DNA of 64,000 nt, taken from positions 1 to 64,000 of the IMG/VR virus record IMGVR_UViG_3300046834_000025, one strand, 5' to 3'. How positions within the stretch are numbered: the stretch's first letter is position 1; the number at the start of each line of letters is the position of its first letter. Both the position numbers and the translations under genes were made by a program. The DNA comes from a virus. Below, piece by piece: positions 38,118 through 45,614 of the stretch. Below the pieces are notes generated by a model. The model saw only the letters and a list, made by a program, of their open reading frames with translations, had not been told where the DNA came from and searched no databases.

Positions 38118-38349
38118 TCTGGCCGACTTCGAGGTTGGCACGATCATCACCTGGACACGTGTTGTGGAGAAAGAGCCGTTCCCCTACGCGGCGATCAGAA
38201 CGCCGCGAGCCTGGCTCACGACGGCTCCCAACGATCTCATCGTGAAGCGGGTCTACTCCTTCGACAATCTGCTCGAGGTGCTGTCCCGTGAAGGTATCGC
38301 TGACGTGCGGGTCATCGGTCGAGACGATGGCACGAAGGTCGAGCCGTGA
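38074..38349 (+). CDS. Hypothetical protein, 91 residues
   Basis: Basic N-terminal helix, then an alpha/beta domain (GTIITWTRVVEKEPFPYAAI ... LLEVLSREGIADVRVI). Overlaps both neighbours. No family recognised. Confidence 0.67.
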   Translation: MNDAMKRVKKALKGDLADFEVGTIITWTRVVEKEPFPYAAIRTPRAWLTTAPNDLIVKRVYSFDNLLEVLSREGIADVRVIGRDDGTKVEP

Positions 38350-38699
38350 GTAGCCTCTACCAGACCGAGACCTGGACGGACAAGGACGGCAACGTCTTCC
38401 GGCTCAAGGACATGGACGCGCGCTACTGTGCCGGTCTGCTGATGTTCCTCGAGCGCAACGCAAGAGCGTTGATGTGGAACGAGTACCAGCACGCTGACGC
38501 TGATGTTGTGCTGCACGACGGTGGAGACATGGCGCACGCTGCCTTGGAGCGAATCGCTGATGAGCTCCTGGACGGATTCTTGGAGGGTGCGTGGGACGAG
38601 TGGCTGGCCGAGTTGCCGTTCGTCATCGCGCTCAAGAAGGCTCTCAAGAAGAAGCGCAAGAAGCTGAACAAGGCGTTCAAGAAGGAGCTAGTGCGATGA
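38346..38699 (+). CDS. Hypothetical protein with Lys-rich tail
   Basis: 117 residues: an alpha/beta N-terminal part and a very basic C-terminus (ALKKALKKKRKKLNKAFKKE), suggesting nucleic-acid binding. GTG start; coupled to WhiB downstream. Confidence 0.66.
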   Translation: MSSLYQTETWTDKDGNVFRLKDMDARYCAGLLMFLERNARALMWNEYQHADADVVLHDGGDMAHAALERIADELLDGFLEGAWDEWLAELPFVIALKKALKKKRKKLNKAFKKELVR

Positions 38700-38971
38700 C
38701 AACTACGCACGTCGACTGGATGGAGAGTGGTCTGTGCCGCCAGGTCGATGTGTCAGATGCCATGTTCGTCTCTGGCAAAGACCAGGCGAAGGCAAAGGTG
38801 TTGTGTCGGACGTGTCCTGTCGCACTTCTCTGTCTGGCTGATGCCCTGGACAACAAGACTGAGTTCGGTGTCTGGGGAGGGTTGACGGAGCGCGAGCGTC
38901 GTCGGCTTCTCAAGCAGCATCCGAACGTCACGTCCTGGAGGCGAGTCTTGGAGAGGAAGTTCGGTGGGTAA
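38696..38971 (+). CDS. WhiB-like iron-sulfur regulator
   Basis: 91 residues. Four Cys at 14, 37, 40 and 46 (GLC, CRTCPVALLC) and the GVWGGLTERERRRLL motif that contacts sigma factor. Phage WhiB proteins bind a 4Fe-4S cluster and act on host transcription with the housekeeping sigma factor. ATGA overlap with the Lys-rich protein gene. Confidence 0.9.
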   Translation: MTTTHVDWMESGLCRQVDVSDAMFVSGKDQAKAKVLCRTCPVALLCLADALDNKTEFGVWGGLTERERRRLLKQHPNVTSWRRVLERKFGG

Positions 38972-39245
38972 GTACGGGTCTGCAACCTGTCAGACATGCC
39001 GCAAGCCCTGCGCGCTGCGCTGGAACGGCAGGCTGTACACGCACCGCGCACCGAACGGGCGCGTCTGTGACGGCGTCAACCAGATGAGCGGGTTGCCAAC
39101 TCTCAACGGACACACGGCAACAGTACTTGCCAATGGCTCCATCGACTGCAGTTGCGGAGAGGTCTCGCCAGTCTTCTCCGCCGCGAGGTTTCGCGAACGC
39201 TGGTGGGGCTGGCACGTAGGTGATACAATCACAAAAGACGGCTGA
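38964..39245 (+). CDS. Cys-rich hypothetical protein, 93 residues
   Basis: CQTCRKPCALRWNGRLYTH, a middle C, and CSCGEVSPVFSAARFRERWW: two probable zinc sites. GTG start with GAGAGGAAG upstream; overlaps WhiB by 8 bp. Confidence 0.67.
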   Translation: MGKYGSATCQTCRKPCALRWNGRLYTHRAPNGRVCDGVNQMSGLPTLNGHTATVLANGSIDCSCGEVSPVFSAARFRERWWGWHVGDTITKDG

Positions 39246-39370
39246 CGGCGGTTTTCTCGAACGACTCCGACCGGCGTCAGAAGCGCGAAGGGCTTTTCGC
39301 GCTGGCCCGGACCCTGCTGTCTTCCCTGGAGCAGGGTCCGGGTCCTCCCCCTTCCGAGAGAGGAAAACCG
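39221..39370 (+). promoter_or_regulatory. Promoter plus structured leader with anti-Shine-Dalgarno
   Basis: Extended -10 TG-A-TACAAT at 39221-39229. The leader can form CTGACGGCGG/CCGGCGTCAG (one mismatch), AGCGCGAA/TTCGCGCT and a perfect 13-bp CCCGGACCCTGCT/AGCAGGGTCCGGG stem. CGGTTTTCTC inside the first loop can pair, with one bulge, with GAGGAAAACCG of the ribosome site. Suggests translational control of the next gene. Confidence 0.55.
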
Positions 39371-39508
39371 ATGGCAGGCAAACACGCAGCACTCGGCGTT
39401 CTCACACACGACCGCACTGAGCCTGGCAAGCATGTCGACACGACCAAGCCAGTGGAAGAGGAACCCGCTTGGCTCGACCCGGACGACTGGGCCGACCTGG
39501 ACGACTGA
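39371..39508 (+). CDS. 45-residue acidic protein
   Basis: MAGKHAALGVLTHDRTE, ending in an Asp/Trp-rich tail (WLDPDDWADLDD). Preceded by GAGAGAGGAAAACCG. The acidic tail could mimic DNA or bind a basic partner (inference). Confidence 0.62.
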   Translation: MAGKHAALGVLTHDRTEPGKHVDTTKPVEEEPAWLDPDDWADLDD

Positions 39509-39548
39509 GCCTACCTGGTTCAGTTCCAACAAGAGAAAGAGGAAACCG

Positions 39549-40310
39549 ATGGATCACATCTCTGTCAAGGGAAGCGAGCTCCGTATCGACCCCGATGCGC
39601 AGCGTCTCTTCGAGCAGCACCGCGCCAACAAGATCGCAGAGGAGTGGGACGAGCGTTCTGTCGGCGCGATCACCGTTTCCCTCCGGGACGATGGCGGCAT
39701 GTACATCCTCGATGGGATGCACCGCGTTGCTGCCGGTCTCCTGGTCGACCCCGACATGATGTTCTTCTGCATCATCCACAAGAACATGTCGGCAGAGGAC
39801 GAAGCGACCCTGTTCCTGCGCTCAAACAACGAGCGCAAGAGCGTCAACAGGTTCGACACCTACCGGATGTACCTCCGGGCGAACGACGAAGTCGCACTCC
39901 GCATTCAGGCGGAGGTGATGGCTGCCGGACTGTCGGTCGGACGCAGGGCATCTACCAACCAGGTATCTGCCGTCGTTACCCTCCGGCGCTGGGCAGAGAA
40001 GGACGTACCTCCGTACGGTCTGATCACCCGCGCACTCAACATCAACGAGGTTGCATGGGGGCGCACCGCTGAGGCATGGGACAACACCGTCATCGCCGCA
40101 GTCTGCGAAGTCTTGCACAAGAACCCGCACATCCAGATCAACCGGCTGGTGCATACCCTTCAGAAGTTCGTCGTGGCTCAGTGGGCTGCAAAGGGTGTGG
40201 AGCGCATCGGCGGTAGCGGTGGTTCCGCGTCACGTCCGAGCAGCACTGCAGCCTGCATCTGCGACGAGTACAACAAGAGGCTGAGCTTGGCCAAGCGCAT
40301 CGGTCTCTGA
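39549..40310 (+). CDS. ParB/sulfiredoxin-like nuclease-fold protein
   Basis: 253 residues. YILDGMHRVAAGLLV is the ParB-type 'DG.HR..A' motif, followed by ATLFLRSNNERKSVNRFDTY and a helical C-terminal part with HTH-like segments. Phage proteins of this type (DUF6551-like) are found in replication modules. GAGGAAACCG cassette before the ATG. Could act as a DNA-binding or NTP-dependent nuclease; unproven. Confidence 0.72.
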   Translation: MDHISVKGSELRIDPDAQRLFEQHRANKIAEEWDERSVGAITVSLRDDGGMYILDGMHRVAAGLLVDPDMMFFCIIHKNMSAEDEATLFLRSNNERKSVNRFDTYRMYLRANDEVALRIQAEVMAAGLSVGRRASTNQVSAVVTLRRWAEKDVPPYGLITRALNINEVAWGRTAEAWDNTVIAAVCEVLHKNPHIQINRLVHTLQKFVVAQWAAKGVERIGGSGGSASRPSSTAACICDEYNKRLSLAKRIGL

Positions 40311-40313
40311 CTC

Positions 40314-40619
40314 ATGAGGGAGACGGCTGTCGAGAAGCGACTCATCAAGAAGGTCAAGGAAGCTGGCGGGGCGTGCATGAAGATCATGCCCGTCGTCGCC
40401 GGTTACCCCGACCGGCTCGTGTTGCTTCCCGGTGGCCGTCTCTTCCTCGTGGAGACCAAAGCTCCGAAGGGTGCGCTCCGACCAGCGCAAGTTGTCTTCA
40501 TCGCTCGCGCTGAGGCGATGGGCATCCCAGTCGCAGTCTTGTACACGAGCAACGAGGTTGACAACTGGGTGAACGAGGTTTCACGTTTGTCAGCGGACCC
40601 CCCGCTCGACCAGGTATGA
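40314..40619 (+). CDS. VRR-NUC domain nuclease
   Basis: 101 residues, a stand-alone VRR-NUC: AGYPDRLVLLPGGRLFLVET, then KAPKGALRPAQ, with the catalytic D...E-x-K arrangement. Such phage nucleases are structure-specific and travel with family-A polymerase and SNF2 helicase genes. Confidence 0.88.
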   Translation: MRETAVEKRLIKKVKEAGGACMKIMPVVAGYPDRLVLLPGGRLFLVETKAPKGALRPAQVVFIARAEAMGIPVAVLYTSNEVDNWVNEVSRLSADPPLDQV

Positions 40620-40620
40620 T
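40615..40620 (+). promoter_or_regulatory. Candidate -10 box
   Basis: TATGAT at the end of the nuclease gene, 51 nt before the next start. No -35 match at usual spacing. Confidence 0.35.
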
Positions 40621-40671
40621 GATTCTTGTCAGCAAGCCTGACCCCCAAGATTCATCGTTGAGAGGAAACCG

Positions 40672-41058
40672 ATGATCATCACCATCGACACGAGCCAGCC
40701 TCTGTCTCAGATCGACTTGGACGCGCTCATGGCGCTCACGGGTGTCGTCGCCCCTTCGCCGAACGGCCAGGAACCGCCGTCTGCGCCGGTCTCCGTCGTG
40801 CCCACCAAGAAGGCTGCGCCTGCCAAGAAGGCCGCTGCACCGAAGGCTGAGCCGAAGCCGGAGACGCCCGCAGAACTCGCTGCGGACGAGGACGAGGCTG
40901 CCAAGCTGCAGGAGACCGCTCACGCCAAGGCGAGTGGCCTTCTCGCCGATGGTCAGCGTGACCGCGTGATCGCGGCTCTCAAGGAGATCGGCGCTGCACG
41001 TGTCGCCGAAGTCCCGGCTGACAAGCTGCAGGAGTTCATCGACGCTCTGGGTGAGTGA
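40672..41058 (+). CDS. Hypothetical protein with Ala/Lys/Pro linker
   Basis: 128 residues: short N-terminal part (QIDLDALMALTGV), a KKAAPAKKAAAPKAEPKPE linker, and a C-terminal helical module (VIAALKEIGAARVAEVPADK). That last module resembles tails found on several phage recombination and single-strand-binding proteins. GAGAGGAAACCG exactly before the ATG. Confidence 0.66.
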   Translation: MIITIDTSQPLSQIDLDALMALTGVVAPSPNGQEPPSAPVSVVPTKKAAPAKKAAAPKAEPKPETPAELAADEDEAAKLQETAHAKASGLLADGQRDRVIAALKEIGAARVAEVPADKLQEFIDALGE

Positions 41059-41064
41059 TCTCCG

Positions 41065-41319
41065 ATGGAGGAGTTCACTCCCTTCGCGCGGAAGTGTCCT
41101 TCCTGCGGAGGCCAGATGCGCCTACGTCGGCAGGCACAGATTCATGATGCCTGTCTTTCCCGTCCGTCACAGACGCCGTGGTACCGGCCACAGAAGTGGG
41201 TCGGTGGGGACGACACTTGTGCTGTCTGCCAAGAGGCACTAGCTGACACACTCTACACATGTGTCCACGGCGACTGTGCCGACTACCTTGCACGGCGTCG
41301 ACAGTCGGTGCGAACATGA
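41065..41319 (+). CDS. Zinc-binding protein, 84 residues
   Basis: CPSCGGQMRLRRQ, C-later, then CAVCQEALADTLYTCVHGDC: two zinc sites. Its stop overlaps the DUF2800 start. Confidence 0.66.
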   Translation: MEEFTPFARKCPSCGGQMRLRRQAQIHDACLSRPSQTPWYRPQKWVGGDDTCAVCQEALADTLYTCVHGDCADYLARRRQSVRT

Positions 41320-42509
41320 GCGAGCACATGCGGCTTCACGCAACGCTCTCACCTTCAAGTGCAGAGCGGTGGCTGGAGTGTCCGGCATCAATCCGGCTCA
41401 TCAGTACTCTCGAGCGCGGTGAAGACAGCAGTACCGTCTACGCCGAAGAGGGTACGCGGGCACACAACCTGGCCGAGATCGAAGCCTCCTACCAGTTCGA
41501 CATGATCACGGTGGAAGACTACCGGACTCGCCGGACAGCCTGGTTGCGAATCGCCGAGACACACGGTGACGATGTGGAGGAAATGGATCGGCACGTTCGC
41601 GTGTACGTCCGTCTCCTGCAGGACATTATGGCTAGCAGGCCGCACGCCACCCTACGCCTGGAACAGCGGGTGCAGACCGGCGTTCCTGGTTGTTGGGGAA
41701 CGGGAGACGCAATCATCATCGCGCCGACCACGATCGATGTCGTCGACTTCAAGTACGGCCAGGGCGTCGGCGTCATCGCACACGAGAACCCGCAACTCAT
41801 GCTCTACGGCCTCGGTGCGCTCGAGATGTTCGATGGTGTGATCGGAGACACGCAGTCTGTCACCGTTCATATCTGTCAGCCACGGGTCGGAGGGATGTCA
41901 CACTATACCATCGGTGCGAAGGAACTTCGAGCCTGGCGCGACGATGCCGTCATGCCGATCGCACGAGAGACGCAGCACCCTGATGCCCGATTCGGGCCGT
42001 CCGAGGTTGCCTGTCGCTGGTGTCCGGCATCAGGTATCTGCAAGGCACGAGCGCGCTACATCACGGAGCGTGACTTCGGCAGTCCTGACGTGCTGTCGAT
42101 GGACGAGCTCGCGGAAGCCTTCAAGACACTCACCGACATCCGAGACTGGTGCAATGCCGTTGAGGCAGAAGCCTTGAAGCAGGCGTACAGCGAGGGTGAA
42201 GAACTGCCTGGACTGAAGGTCGTGATGTCGGGCGGCAAGCGGTCGATCCCTGATCCTCCGGCTGCCATCAAGAAACTGCAGGCAGCAGGCTTCTCGCTCG
42301 AACAGGTGAGCCGTCTCTCCATGAAGACATTGGGAGACTTGGAGCGCCTGGTCGGCAAGGACAAGCTACCCAACGTGCTAGGTCCCTTGCTAGTCAAGAG
42401 CCCTGGCAAACCTGCTCTCGTGCCTGAGAGCGACAATCGGCCAGCCGTCACCGCACTAACGGCTGCCGCAGAAGACTTCCAGAGTCCTCTGGAGGATGAG
42501 CAAGGATGA
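41316..42509 (+). CDS. DUF2800 protein (PD-(D/E)XK-like nuclease)
   Basis: 397 residues matching DUF2800: LSPSSAERWLECPASIRL, EEGTRAHNLAE, then IIIAPTTIDVVDFKYGQGVGV (nuclease core D...D-x-K), and a Cys4-type cluster ACRWCPASGICKARA like Cas4/RecB-related proteins. Partner of DUF2815 in the recombination-replication set. ATGA overlap with the upstream gene. Confidence 0.9.
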   Translation: MSEHMRLHATLSPSSAERWLECPASIRLISTLERGEDSSTVYAEEGTRAHNLAEIEASYQFDMITVEDYRTRRTAWLRIAETHGDDVEEMDRHVRVYVRLLQDIMASRPHATLRLEQRVQTGVPGCWGTGDAIIIAPTTIDVVDFKYGQGVGVIAHENPQLMLYGLGALEMFDGVIGDTQSVTVHICQPRVGGMSHYTIGAKELRAWRDDAVMPIARETQHPDARFGPSEVACRWCPASGICKARARYITERDFGSPDVLSMDELAEAFKTLTDIRDWCNAVEAEALKQAYSEGEELPGLKVVMSGGKRSIPDPPAAIKKLQAAGFSLEQVSRLSMKTLGDLERLVGKDKLPNVLGPLLVKSPGKPALVPESDNRPAVTALTAAAEDFQSPLEDEQG

Positions 42510-42525
42510 GAGAGATGAGAACGCT

Positions 42526-43119
42526 ATGGCAGAGAACGACACCACCGAGGCACGCCGTGTCATCACGGGCCGTGTCCGGCTGAGCTTCCCGTACCTGTTC
42601 AAGCCGCGACCCCCGATGGCTGGCCAGGAGGGAGAGCCGAAGTACAGCGTGATGCTGTTGATCCCCAAGAGCGACACCGTCACGATGGAAAAGCTCCGCA
42701 AGGCCGAGAAGCTTGCCCTCGAACAGGGCAAGGCCGGAACGTTCGGCTCGAACTTCAAGATGTCCTCTCTTGCACCGTCCATCATCAAGGACGCCGACGA
42801 GGACGGCACTGCGGAGGACTACCCGGAGCGTGAGGGCATGTACTACATGACCGTCAACGCTCAGGAAGCCTTCAAGCCGCAGGTGGTCGACAAGAACCTC
42901 AACCCGATCATCGACCAGAGCGAGGTCTACTCCGGCGTCTGGGCCAGGGTCTCCGTCTCCGCGTTCCCGTACAAGTACGGGGACATGAAGCGGGGCATCT
43001 CCTTCGGCCTCAACAACGTCCAGGTTCTCGGCTACGGTGAGAGCCTGCGCGGTGGCAAGAGCGCCGACCAGGACTTCGACGCGGTCGAGATCGCGGAAGA
43101 GGACGCGAGTCTGCTCTGA
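42526..43119 (+). CDS. DUF2815 protein, probable single-stranded DNA-binding protein
   Basis: 197 residues: VRLSFPYLFKPRPPMAGQEG, KYSVMLLIPKSD, WARVSVSAFPYKYGDMKRGI, SFGLNNVQVLGYGE, all typical of DUF2815, an OB-fold ssDNA-binding family. Acidic C-terminal tail (EIAEEDASLL) as in SSBs. ATG chosen with AGGATGAGAGAG upstream; an earlier ATG overlaps DUF2800. Confidence 0.88.
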   Translation: MAENDTTEARRVITGRVRLSFPYLFKPRPPMAGQEGEPKYSVMLLIPKSDTVTMEKLRKAEKLALEQGKAGTFGSNFKMSSLAPSIIKDADEDGTAEDYPEREGMYYMTVNAQEAFKPQVVDKNLNPIIDQSEVYSGVWARVSVSAFPYKYGDMKRGISFGLNNVQVLGYGESLRGGKSADQDFDAVEIAEEDASLL

Positions 43120-43146
43120 TTCACCCCCACGTCGGGCTCGACGTGG

Positions 43147-43233
43147 TAAGATAGGTGTGGTGCCGCGCGGCGGTTGGGTTATGTCGGTTTCCTCTCCCTC
43201 GCGCGGCACTACTCCCTCCCTGAGAGGAAACCG
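43147..43233 (+). promoter_or_regulatory. Promoter plus RBS-sequestering leader switch
   Basis: Extended -10 TG-G-TAAGAT begins the unit, just after a CCACGTCG-GGCT-CGACGTGG hairpin. In the leader, CGGTTTCCTCTC (43185-43196) is the exact 12-nt reverse complement of the ribosome site GAGAGGAAACCG (43222-43233). A competing perfect 9-bp stem, TGCCGCGCG (43161-43169) with CGCGCGGCA (43200-43208), encloses the anti-site in its loop. The two pairings interfere, as in a translational switch. Confidence 0.65.
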
Positions 43234-43461
43234 ATGACGCAGTACGTGAAGGTCGAAATCGACGAGGGTCGTGCCTACACCTACGGGTGGGACGGCGAAG
43301 AGCCTCTCAAGCCTGGCGACCAGGTGGTGCTTCCTAGCAACATGGTCCGCAATCGGACCTTCTCCGGACGAGTTCTGCGAATTCTGGCAGAGTCGGATTT
43401 CAAGGGGCCGATCAAGAACATCCTCTCGAAGGTCAATGACGACTTGGAAAGCCTTCTGTAG
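43234..43461 (+). CDS. Hypothetical protein, 75 residues
   Basis: Beta-rich (YVKVEIDEGRAYTYGWDGEE, then LKPGDQVVLPSNM) with a C-terminal helix. The ribosome site is the one that can be masked by the leader. No family recognised; possibly an SH3-like fold. Confidence 0.68.
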   Translation: MTQYVKVEIDEGRAYTYGWDGEEPLKPGDQVVLPSNMVRNRTFSGRVLRILAESDFKGPIKNILSKVNDDLESLL

Positions 43462-43464
43462 AGG

Positions 43465-43493
43465 TTGCGTTGTAGCATCAAACATGCTACAAT
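43465..43493 (+). promoter_or_regulatory. Promoter with perfect operator palindrome
   Basis: TTGCGT, 17 nt, TACAAT. Overlapping it is TTGTAGCAT-N5-ATGCTACAA, a perfect 9-bp inverted repeat that fills the spacer and most of the -10 box. A repressor bound there would block RNA polymerase. Drives the secreted-protein gene. Confidence 0.75.
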
Positions 43494-43542
43494 GATCGAA
43501 CGTACCAGTCGACCGGCTGGACGAGTAGTGGAAGGAATCACA

Positions 43543-44823
43543 GTGTTCAAGAAGAGCCTGCTCTGTCTGTGTTCGAGCGTTGCGCTCATTCTCGGCATGG
43601 GCCTCATCGCCTCTCCGGCTGAGGCTGCTCCGGGTGACGAGTTCATCGTCAACGGCGACTTCAGCGACTACGACCCGGCGACTGGCGCGATCACGGACGG
43701 CGTGACGACGACCGACTTCTCGCTCACCACCTCTCTCGCTGAGGCATCTTCGCCTGGCAACGGGGACATGTACGACCCCGGCGTGTACGCCGTCTCGACC
43801 AACGCGGGCGCGCTCCACAACCAGTGGATCGAGCAGGCGGGCGACAACCCCAAGATGGTCCTCAACGGCTTCACCGAAGGCGTGCAGACCGTCTGGCAGC
43901 AGACCGCTGACGGCGTCACCTGCGACACGCCCGGATCGACCATCGGGTTCGAGTTCACCGCTGATGTCGCCAACGTCCTTCCGCTCGACCAGTACAGCGA
44001 CGGCGGAGCGAACATTTCGGTCTACATCAACGACCAGCTCATCGGCTCCGCCGACCTCACATCCAACGACGGTACGCCCGTGTCGATCTCGAGCGCGATG
44101 GTTCCGGCTGCTGATGCGTTCGTCATCGAGGTTCGGAACAGCGCGACCGTCTATGTCGGCAACGACTTCTCGCTCGACAACCTGTCGCTGGTCCAGACCG
44201 GCGATTGCACCGCTCCGGTGGCCGTCCTGTTCGATGTCGCGCCGACCGACCCGACGTGTGAAGCCGATGGCTCGCTCGACACCTCGCTGTTCCCGATCGT
44301 CCGCGAGGGCTACACCCTCACCGTCGACCGGGCCTTCGACGGTCCCGGCGACTACGTGATCACTGCCACCGCTGCTGACGGCTTCTTCTTCTCCGGCGAC
44401 GGCGACCCGTTCGTCCGCTCCGTGACTGTCACCGTGGGCGAACGTCTGCCCGCTGCGGAGTGCCGTGTTGGTGGGCTCACGATCGGCTACTACAAGAACC
44501 ACGCCGTCTCCGAGGCTACCTGGGATGCGGCACGCGCCGGTCTGAACACCCTGTTCGGGGCGTACCCGAACTGGAACAACGCGCTCGCGGTGCTGAACGC
44601 CAAGCCGACCAATGACGGCTCGGTGCAGTTGCTCCGTCAGGCAATCGCGTTCGCTCTGAACGTCGAGACCATCGACGGCTTCGCTGAGAACATCATGCCG
44701 AACGGCATGACCGCCGAGGCGTACCTCGACTACCTGAACGCCACGCCGACAGCGTGGGACACCAGGTCGGAACGGCTCGCGATCGCTGCGATCCTCGACG
44801 CTGCCAACCAGCACGTCGTCTGA
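43543..44823 (+). CDS. Secreted multidomain protein
   Basis: 426 residues with a Sec signal peptide (VFKKSLLCLCSSVALILGMG ... SPAEA|APGDE). Residues ~30-220 form a jelly-roll-like domain (NGDFSDYDPATGAI ... YINDQLIGSADL). Next a ~90-residue domain opening VAPTDPTC and closing AAEC, homologous to one in the 34.7-kb protein. The C-terminal part begins TIGYYKNHAVSEATWDAA, recalling 'FWKNH' extracellular modules. GTG start with GGAAGGA. Has its own regulated promoter. Probably acts outside the cell on host or competing phage (inference). Confidence 0.8.
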   Translation: MFKKSLLCLCSSVALILGMGLIASPAEAAPGDEFIVNGDFSDYDPATGAITDGVTTTDFSLTTSLAEASSPGNGDMYDPGVYAVSTNAGALHNQWIEQAGDNPKMVLNGFTEGVQTVWQQTADGVTCDTPGSTIGFEFTADVANVLPLDQYSDGGANISVYINDQLIGSADLTSNDGTPVSISSAMVPAADAFVIEVRNSATVYVGNDFSLDNLSLVQTGDCTAPVAVLFDVAPTDPTCEADGSLDTSLFPIVREGYTLTVDRAFDGPGDYVITATAADGFFFSGDGDPFVRSVTVTVGERLPAAECRVGGLTIGYYKNHAVSEATWDAARAGLNTLFGAYPNWNNALAVLNAKPTNDGSVQLLRQAIAFALNVETIDGFAENIMPNGMTAEAYLDYLNATPTAWDTRSERLAIAAILDAANQHVV

Positions 44824-44831
44824 CCCGAACT

Positions 44832-44864
44832 GGGCCGGAGCATCCCACGGGGGTGCTCCGGCCC
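44832..44864 (+). terminator. 11-bp hairpin after the secreted-protein gene
   Basis: GGGCCGGAGCA pairs with TGCTCCGGCCC around an 11-nt loop, 8 nt after the stop. No U-tract. Confidence 0.6.
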
Positions 44865-44885
44865 TACACCATTGAGAGGAAACCG

Positions 44886-45071
44886 ATGAGCTACCTCGAT
44901 AGACTCCTGACAGAGCCTGCCGTCAAGTGTCAGTGCCCGTCCCGCGACTCTGGTGCTGCAGCCTTCCACGGCGGCAAGCCGGACGGCTGCCCACGGGATG
45001 CCCTGGTGCCACGCGGAGTGGTCACCAGTCCAGCACTCTGTGCCGCCTGCCTGCACGGCTGCATGGACTGA
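44886..45071 (+). CDS. Cys-rich protein, 61 residues
   Basis: Cys at CQCPSRDSG, C later, and CAACLHGC near the end; one or two zinc sites. Exact GAGAGGAAACCG before the ATG. Ends 3 nt before the HNH gene. Confidence 0.65.
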   Translation: MSYLDRLLTEPAVKCQCPSRDSGAAAFHGGKPDGCPRDALVPRGVVTSPALCAACLHGCMD

Positions 45072-45074
45072 CCG

Positions 45075-45614
45075 ATGGACCTCACCCCGGCAAAGACCTA
45101 CGAACAGATGCACAGTGGTCTTCACTGGGCCTTTGGACGGGCGAAGGACTACGTGTGCATCGAGTGTGGCCAGCAGGCTGAAGATTGGGCGTACCAGTAT
45201 ACTTCCATTGATCCTCAAATAGATACGAAGAACAGAGTCTACAGCGAGTCTTTCGATGATTACGCGCCCATGTGCCGTAGCTGCCATCGTCGGTTCGACA
45301 TGCTCAGACCCGAACGGCGCGAAGCTCAGCTAGCCCACCTAGCTCGAGTGCATGCTGCGATCGCAGCCGATCCTGTTGCGCAAGAACGACGCCGCGAAGC
45401 AGGAGTCAAGGGACGACAGGTAATAGCTGAAATGCGGGCACAAGGGGTGCCTATGGCTAGAGGACGGAGAACGGACACTGCAAACCTACGCGTACTAGGG
45501 AAGATGGTTGGGAGTATACGACGACGTTGCAACACTTGTGGACTAGAGACGGCGGCAGGCCCGCTAGCGCGTCATCAGACTAAGTCTGGACATACAGGCT
45601 GGACGGTAGCATAA
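45075..45614 (+). CDS. HNH endonuclease at the 5' end of the polymerase gene
   Basis: 179 residues, related to the 28.6-kb HNH protein: YVCIECGQQAEDWAYQY, then YAPMCRSCHRRFD, and a C-terminal CNTCG...LARHQTKSGH motif. It opens M-D-L (ATG GAC CTC), as does the polymerase directly after it (ATG GAT CTA), both synonymous. Codon use, and that of the first ~250 bp of the polymerase, is more AT-rich than the surroundings. Confidence 0.84.
   Translation: MDLTPAKTYEQMHSGLHWAFGRAKDYVCIECGQQAEDWAYQYTSIDPQIDTKNRVYSESFDDYAPMCRSCHRRFDMLRPERREAQLAHLARVHAAIAADPVAQERRREAGVKGRQVIAEMRAQGVPMARGRRTDTANLRVLGKMVGSIRRRCNTCGLETAAGPLARHQTKSGHTGWTVA

Noticed and set aside
42448-44814. 788-codon open frame on the minus strand
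   Set aside because: Lies antisense to DUF2800, DUF2815 and the secreted protein, all of which have recognisable families or signals. Long antisense frames are expected in high-GC coding DNA.
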